Shown: piece by piece, positions 60,656 through 64,000 of the stretch
How the letters are laid out: every line of letters starts with the position of its first letter
Numbering within the stretch: position 1 is the stretch's first letter
Notes under the pieces: generated by a model
What the model saw: only the letters and a program-made list of their open reading frames with translations
What the model was told of the DNA's origin: nothing
Database searches by the model: none
NCBI RefSeq assembly: GCF_001613125.1
Contig: NZ_BDBT01000002.1
Location: forward strand, 248,001-312,000
DNA from: Nocardia shimofusensis NBRC 100134
GTDB lineage: Bacteria; Actinomycetota; Actinomycetes; Mycobacteriales; Mycobacteriaceae
Length of the DNA: 64,000 nucleotides
Reading direction: 5' to 3'
Translations under genes and position numbers: made by a program

Positions 60656-61507
60656 GTGGAAGATCCGGACGAACTGCTGAACCGAGTCCTGGAATTCGCC
60701 CTCGATCATGCGGGAATCGAGGTTGTCGTGCAGACAGGATCGCGGGCGCGAGGTCGGCGCGTGGACGCCCTTTCGGACCTCGATATCGAACTCATCGGCC
60801 ACGGCACAGCAGCGCTGGTCGGCAACGACGACTGGCCGACGACCATCGCGGACGTCCTGGTCGGCATCCACCTCGCCAACGAAGGGCCGGAGGAGCCCGA
60901 CTGGCCTACCTGCCTGGTCGTCTTCGCGGGCGGACGCAAAATCGACTTCACGCTCGCCGGAACGGAGCGGATCGAGCGGATGGCACTCGACGGTCTGGAC
61001 AGCCTCTACGAGCGCGGCTATCTCGTGCACCTGGACAAGACAGGTGTTACTCGCGGTCTTCCCGTTGCCCCTGTCGTCCCGGCGGCGCCACCGCTCCCCG
61101 ATGCCGACGAGTTCGCAACGAACCAGAGGGAGTTCTGGTTCGAGGCCACCCAAGTGCCGATCTACCTCGCCCGTGGCGACTTGTGGCCGGCGGGCCTTCG
61201 TGAAGCGCAGATGCGTGCGCTCCTGCTCACCATGCTCGAATGGAACGCCCTTGCCCGCTCCCACCGCACGCTCGATGTCTGGTACGACGGCCACCACCTC
61301 GACGAATGGCTCCCGGAACGCTACCGAGATCGCATCGCGGCCACGCACGCCCGCTACAGCGCGGAAGATCTGCTGCGCGCCCTCCGCGAACTGGTCGATC
61401 TCTACGCCGAGGTAGCCGAGGAGACAGCCACGCTGGTGTCTGCAGAACCGCTCGCCCTGCGTTCCTCCATCGCCGCCCACATCACCTCCGTCGTAAACGG
61501 AACATGA
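60656..61507 (+). CDS. Aminoglycoside 6-adenylyltransferase-like nucleotidyltransferase
   Basis: A 283-residue protein with the length and layout of AadK/AAD(6) streptomycin adenylyltransferases. The nucleotidyltransferase motif TGSRARGRRVDALSDLDIELI (near 27-47) has the GS and DxD elements, and VFAGGRKIDFTLAG supplies the third acidic residue. The C-terminal half (REFWFEATQVPIYLARGDLWPAGLREAQMRALLLTMLEW) is typical of this family. Real drug activity cannot be assumed. The start is GTG at 60656 with TACCCT about 7 nt upstream and no ribosome-binding site, so it may be leaderless. Confidence 0.87.
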   Translation: MEDPDELLNRVLEFALDHAGIEVVVQTGSRARGRRVDALSDLDIELIGHGTAALVGNDDWPTTIADVLVGIHLANEGPEEPDWPTCLVVFAGGRKIDFTLAGTERIERMALDGLDSLYERGYLVHLDKTGVTRGLPVAPVVPAAPPLPDADEFATNQREFWFEATQVPIYLARGDLWPAGLREAQMRALLLTMLEWNALARSHRTLDVWYDGHHLDEWLPERYRDRIAATHARYSAEDLLRALRELVDLYAEVAEETATLVSAEPLALRSSIAAHITSVVNGT

Positions 61508-61545
61508 CCTCGCCCGTCGACCGGCATGGTCGTTCCGATCCTCGC

Positions 61546-61574
61546 TTCGAGGCGAACGGTCCGGTCGATAGGGT
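61546..61574 (+). promoter_or_regulatory. Candidate leaderless promoter of the trpF-like gene
   Basis: TTCGAG (61546-61551), 17 nt, TAGGGT (61569-61574), ending 7 nt before the GTG at 61582. The -10 fits TANNNT. This supports the GTG as the true start. Confidence 0.45.
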
Positions 61575-61581
61575 GTATCCC

Positions 61582-62256
61582 GTGCCGATACGCGCGAAGA
61601 TCTGCGGGATCCGATCCGAGGAAGACGTGCGCGTCGCGGTGGAAGCGGGGGCCGACGCGATCGGATTCATCAGCGGGGTAACGCATTTCAGCGAAGACGC
61701 GTTGGATGGAGACCGGGCAGCGGAACTTGCCGCGCGTACACCGCCTTCCGTCACCAAGGTGTTGGTGACGCACTTGGCGGACGCCTCCTCGATCGTGCAG
61801 CTCGCCGATCACATCGGCGTCGATGCCATCCAGGTACACGGATTGGTCACCGAGGACACTGTCCGCCGGGTACGCGCCTCGGCCCGTGGACGGAAAGTGC
61901 TGCGCGCGGTGCATGTGACCGGACCCGCGGCGATCGACAGCGCACTGCGCGCGGCTTCGATCTGTGACGGCATCGTCCTGGATTCCCGAACCGGTGATCG
62001 TCTCGGTGGCACCGGCAGAACCCACGACTGGTCGATCAGCGCGCGCATCGTGCGCGCGTTGGACGGCTCGGGGTGCTCGGTGATCCTCGCGGGCGGGCTG
62101 CATCCCGGCAACGTCGCCGAAGCCATCGCGGCGGTCGCGCCGCACGGCATCGACGTCAACAGCGGAGTCGAATCGCCCACGGGCGACAAGGATGCGCGGG
62201 CGTGCGCCGCGTTCGTCGCGGCGGCTCAGCGGATATCGGGACCGCGCGGATCCTGA
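61582..62256 (+). CDS. Phosphoribosylanthranilate isomerase-like protein
   Basis: A 224-residue (beta/alpha)8 protein of the TrpF family. The N-terminus RAKICGIRSEEDVRVAVEAGADAIGFI holds the catalytic Cys (residue 8), DGIVLDSRTGDRLGGTGRTHDWS holds the conserved Asp and the GGTG phosphate loop, and VILAGGLHPGNVAEAI with GIDVNSGVESPTGDKD closes the site. The usual SPR segment after GFxF is replaced by GVTHFSEDAL. Actinobacteria normally use the bifunctional PriA instead of TrpF and no trp gene is nearby, so another substrate is possible. GTG 61582 is chosen from the promoter; ATG 61504, overlapping the upstream stop, would add 26 residues. Confidence 0.8.
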   Translation: MPIRAKICGIRSEEDVRVAVEAGADAIGFISGVTHFSEDALDGDRAAELAARTPPSVTKVLVTHLADASSIVQLADHIGVDAIQVHGLVTEDTVRRVRASARGRKVLRAVHVTGPAAIDSALRAASICDGIVLDSRTGDRLGGTGRTHDWSISARIVRALDGSGCSVILAGGLHPGNVAEAIAAVAPHGIDVNSGVESPTGDKDARACAAFVAAAQRISGPRGS

Positions 62257-62263
62257 GCCGCCG

Positions 62264-63079
62264 CTATCGCCAGGCGGCGGTGTCGGGGTCGACGCCGTGG
62301 GTGCGTGCGCAGGCGTCGATGCTTCGGCGCAACCAGGTGGCGAGGCCGGGACGGATGTCGTCGTAGTGGGCGGCGAATGCGGGATCGGTCTCGTACTTGC
62401 GACCGAGACAGACCTGCATCTGCCTGGTCAGGGTGAAGTACGCAGCAGCGAACACCTCGCGGTGCCGCTCGACGAGCTGGTTCGCTTCCGGGCTGCCGGG
62501 CGCTACCCCGACGTCCATCGCGTCGGCGAAGGCGCGGTCGAGGTCGGCGACGGTGTCGGCGACGGCCCGCCATTCGTCCGCACCGCGTGCGGCCGCGCGT
62601 TCGGCGTACTGCTGCCATTGTGGCGTGTCGCCGTAGTGCTGACGAGCTTGGGCGGCCCAGTCCGGGTCCCATCGGGGGCCGAAGATCGCGGCCTGCTGCT
62701 CGACGGTCAGCAGCAGGCCGCGCTCATGGGCGTCGATCATGCGGTCCAGGCCCGTGGCGAGTCGCCGGAGGCGGTCGATCCGTTCGGCGACCTGGGTTCG
62801 CTGCGCGCGCAATGCGGCGGGCACGTCTGCGGTCGAGTCGTCCAGGATGGCTCCGATCCTGTCCAAGCCGAGGCCGATCTCCCGGTAGACGACAATGCGG
62901 TGCAGCCGTTCCAGATCGCCTGCGGTGTAGAGCCGGTAGCCGGCCCGCGTGCGCAGTGACGGCCGGGCCAGACCGATCTCGTCCCAGTGATGCAGTGCCC
63001 GGACGGTCACGCCCAGCCGTGTCGAGACCTGACCGACGGTCAGGCCATCGGCGTCAGCGGTCTCGGGCACGTTGTCCAT
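62264..63079 (-). CDS. MerR-family regulator with TipAS antibiotic-binding domain
   Basis: A 271-residue activator-type regulator. The N-terminal MerR domain is LTVGQVSTRLGVTVRALHHWDEIGLARPSLRTRAGYRLYTAGDLERLHRIVVYREIGLGLDRIGAIL, followed by a coiled coil (QRTQVAERIDRLRRLATGLDRMIDAHERG) and a TipAS-like domain (WAAQARQHYGDTPQWQQYAERAAARGADEWRAVADTVADLDRAFADAM). TipA proteins bind thiopeptides and related drugs. The ATG at 63079 lies inside the 3' end of the upstream VOC gene (26-bp overlap), so both are co-transcribed. Confidence 0.9.
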   Translation of the reverse strand: MDNVPETADADGLTVGQVSTRLGVTVRALHHWDEIGLARPSLRTRAGYRLYTAGDLERLHRIVVYREIGLGLDRIGAILDDSTADVPAALRAQRTQVAERIDRLRRLATGLDRMIDAHERGLLLTVEQQAAIFGPRWDPDWAAQARQHYGDTPQWQQYAERAAARGADEWRAVADTVADLDRAFADAMDVGVAPGSPEANQLVERHREVFAAAYFTLTRQMQVCLGRKYETDPAFAAHYDDIRPGLATWLRRSIDACARTHGVDPDTAAWR

Positions 63080-63599
63080 TGTCGCCGGGACCGGCGTCCG
63101 GTGCGGTGATCCCGATGGCCGCGAGGTTGCGCGCCTCCTGGCTGTCCGGATCGAAGGGCTTCGCGGCGGTCAGGACGATCCGCGCGTTCTCGGGGGTGAT
63201 CACCTCGACATCGCGGGTGTTCCACGGCGTGTCTCGCGGGCCGTCGACCGAGTCCGGGCGCAACGTCCGGCAGGCCCCGGCGAGGGCATCGACCTCGCCG
63301 AGCACGCAGGCGAAAGAGACGCTCATCGCCGGTGGGTGCGCGGGGACGTGCGCTTCCGAGACGAGCAGGACGTCCTGGAACGCCCACCGGCGCAGGTGCA
63401 CGAGCGTGCCGGGGATGCCGAACAGTTCGAAGAACCCGAGTCCGCGAACCCAGAAGTCCACCGACGCGGGCAGATCGGTGGTGGGGATCGTCACGAAGGC
63501 GGGCATTCCGTAGATGCCCCGAAAGGGCTCCGGCGCCACCGCGTCCGGACCGGGAGTGGGGACGGGACTGATCTCGAAGGCGTTGTAGTAGTCGCTCAC
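63054..63599 (-). CDS. VOC (glyoxalase/bleomycin resistance) family protein
   Basis: A 181-residue VOC protein: GIYGMPAFVTIPTTDLPASVDFWVRGLGFFELFGIPGTLVHLRRWAFQDVLLV forms the first module and FACVLGEVDALAGACRTL with RDVEVITPENARIVLTAAKPFD the second. A GGAGG sequence lies 9 nt before the GTG at 63599; a GTG at 63608 touches that site and is less likely. It is the first gene of a two-gene unit with the TipA-like regulator, so a drug- or metabolite-binding role is plausible. Confidence 0.83.
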   Translation of the reverse strand: MSDYYNAFEISPVPTPGPDAVAPEPFRGIYGMPAFVTIPTTDLPASVDFWVRGLGFFELFGIPGTLVHLRRWAFQDVLLVSEAHVPAHPPAMSVSFACVLGEVDALAGACRTLRPDSVDGPRDTPWNTRDVEVITPENARIVLTAAKPFDPDSQEARNLAAIGITAPDAGPGDNGQRARDR

Positions 63600-63633
63600 G
63601 CACGCCACCCTCCGGCCTCACGCAGCGTGAGGG

Positions 63634-64000
63634 TCAAGCTTTTTCCGAGAAGACCTCGTCGAGAGTGGAGGCGGTGAGCAGGCGCTGAGACCAGGTCAGC
63701 AAGTGCGCGACATCGGCGCTGCGGATGCGATCACGGATGTGGGCCGGGATCGGACCGAACTTCGTCGACAACTGTCCCAGCAAGACTTCGACGTGTCCTT
63801 CGGTACGCGCTTCAGTGCGGCCTTCGGCGCGACCTTCGGCGCGGAGTCGTTCGGCGGTTGTCATGATGACCTCCTTCGCTCGGGGACCGAGCTTATCGAT
63901 CACGGGGCCCAGATCGTCTTCGCTGGTCTCGCCCACAAGGAAAATGTACGTCACCAGGGATTGCAGGTCATCCAGGCCACCCGGGGCGGCCGGATCTTGC
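63634..64000 (-). CDS. Rpn/DUF4351-type protein, C-terminal part (5' end outside window)
   Basis: The minus-strand frame is open to the right edge and ends at 63634. It reads AAPGGLDDLQSLVTYIFLVGETSEDDLGPVIDKLGPRAKEVIMTTAERLRAEGRAEGRTEARTEGHVEVLLGQLSTKFGPIPAHIRDRI, the C-terminal half of Rpn-like PD-(D/E)XK nuclease/transposase-related proteins. The AEGRAEGRTEARTEG stretch is a charged repetitive linker seen in this group. The nuclease domain itself would lie beyond the edge. A GTG at 63954 is only an internal start candidate. Confidence 0.7.
   Translation of the reverse strand, partial: QDPAAPGGLDDLQSLVTYIFLVGETSEDDLGPVIDKLGPRAKEVIMTTAERLRAEGRAEGRTEARTEGHVEVLLGQLSTKFGPIPAHIRDRIRSADVAHLLTWSQRLLTASTLDEVFSEKA

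Overview
The window is very GC-rich DNA with the gene content of a mycolic-acid actinomycete: a complete mce lipid-import operon, MpaB-type oxygenase, F420-linked enzymes, an ECF42 sigma factor and many TetR-type regulators. The overall style (giant NRPS, frequent GTG starts, 4-nt ATGA/GTGA overlaps, TANNNT -10 boxes directly before start codons) fits Nocardia or a close relative. This is an inference from content; there is no rRNA or marker gene.

Region 1 (1-26488, minus strand) is one uninterrupted reading frame for a giant nonribosomal peptide synthetase (NRPS) that starts near 26488 and runs off the left edge. At least eight modules are visible: five C-A-T, one C-A-T-E, one C-A-T and one truncated C-A. 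Reading the substrate-pocket residues gives unknown, apolar, Ser, Ser, Thr, D-apolar, Ser, Thr. The first C domain has an intact catalytic motif, so the chain is probably N-acylated or received from another protein.

Region 2 (26866-37389): a lone cobM, an F420/FMN split-barrel protein, a TetR regulator and a divergent six-gene operon (accD, accA, fadE, maoC, citE, acetoacetyl-CoA synthetase). It matches the leucine-degradation locus of mycobacteria and converts isovaleryl-CoA to acetyl-CoA plus acetoacetate and then acetoacetyl-CoA. A perfect 10-bp inverted repeat lies on the promoter.

Region 3 (37397-43767) is regulatory: a DJ-1/PfpI protein, two paralogous two-headed TetR proteins of identical length, an ECF42 sigma factor with its DGPF partner, and a divergent MarR pair around a perfect 13-bp inverted repeat. 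One member of that pair carries a lipoprotein signal.

Region 4 (43777-54129, minus) is a full mce operon (yrbEA, yrbEB, mceA-F, Mce-associated protein), almost every junction overlapping, preceded by two tiny overlapping membrane-protein genes.

Region 5 (54451-64000) is a mixed set: MpaB oxygenase and an SRPBCC protein ending at a strong hairpin, a secreted lytic transglycosylase, a padR-DUF1048-hydrolase operon, a deazaflavin nitroreductase, an IS110-type transposase scar, a VOC protein, an aminoglycoside 6-adenylyltransferase, an orphan TrpF-like protein, a TipA-like MerR regulator overlapping a second VOC gene, and the end of an Rpn/DUF4351-type protein cut by the right edge.
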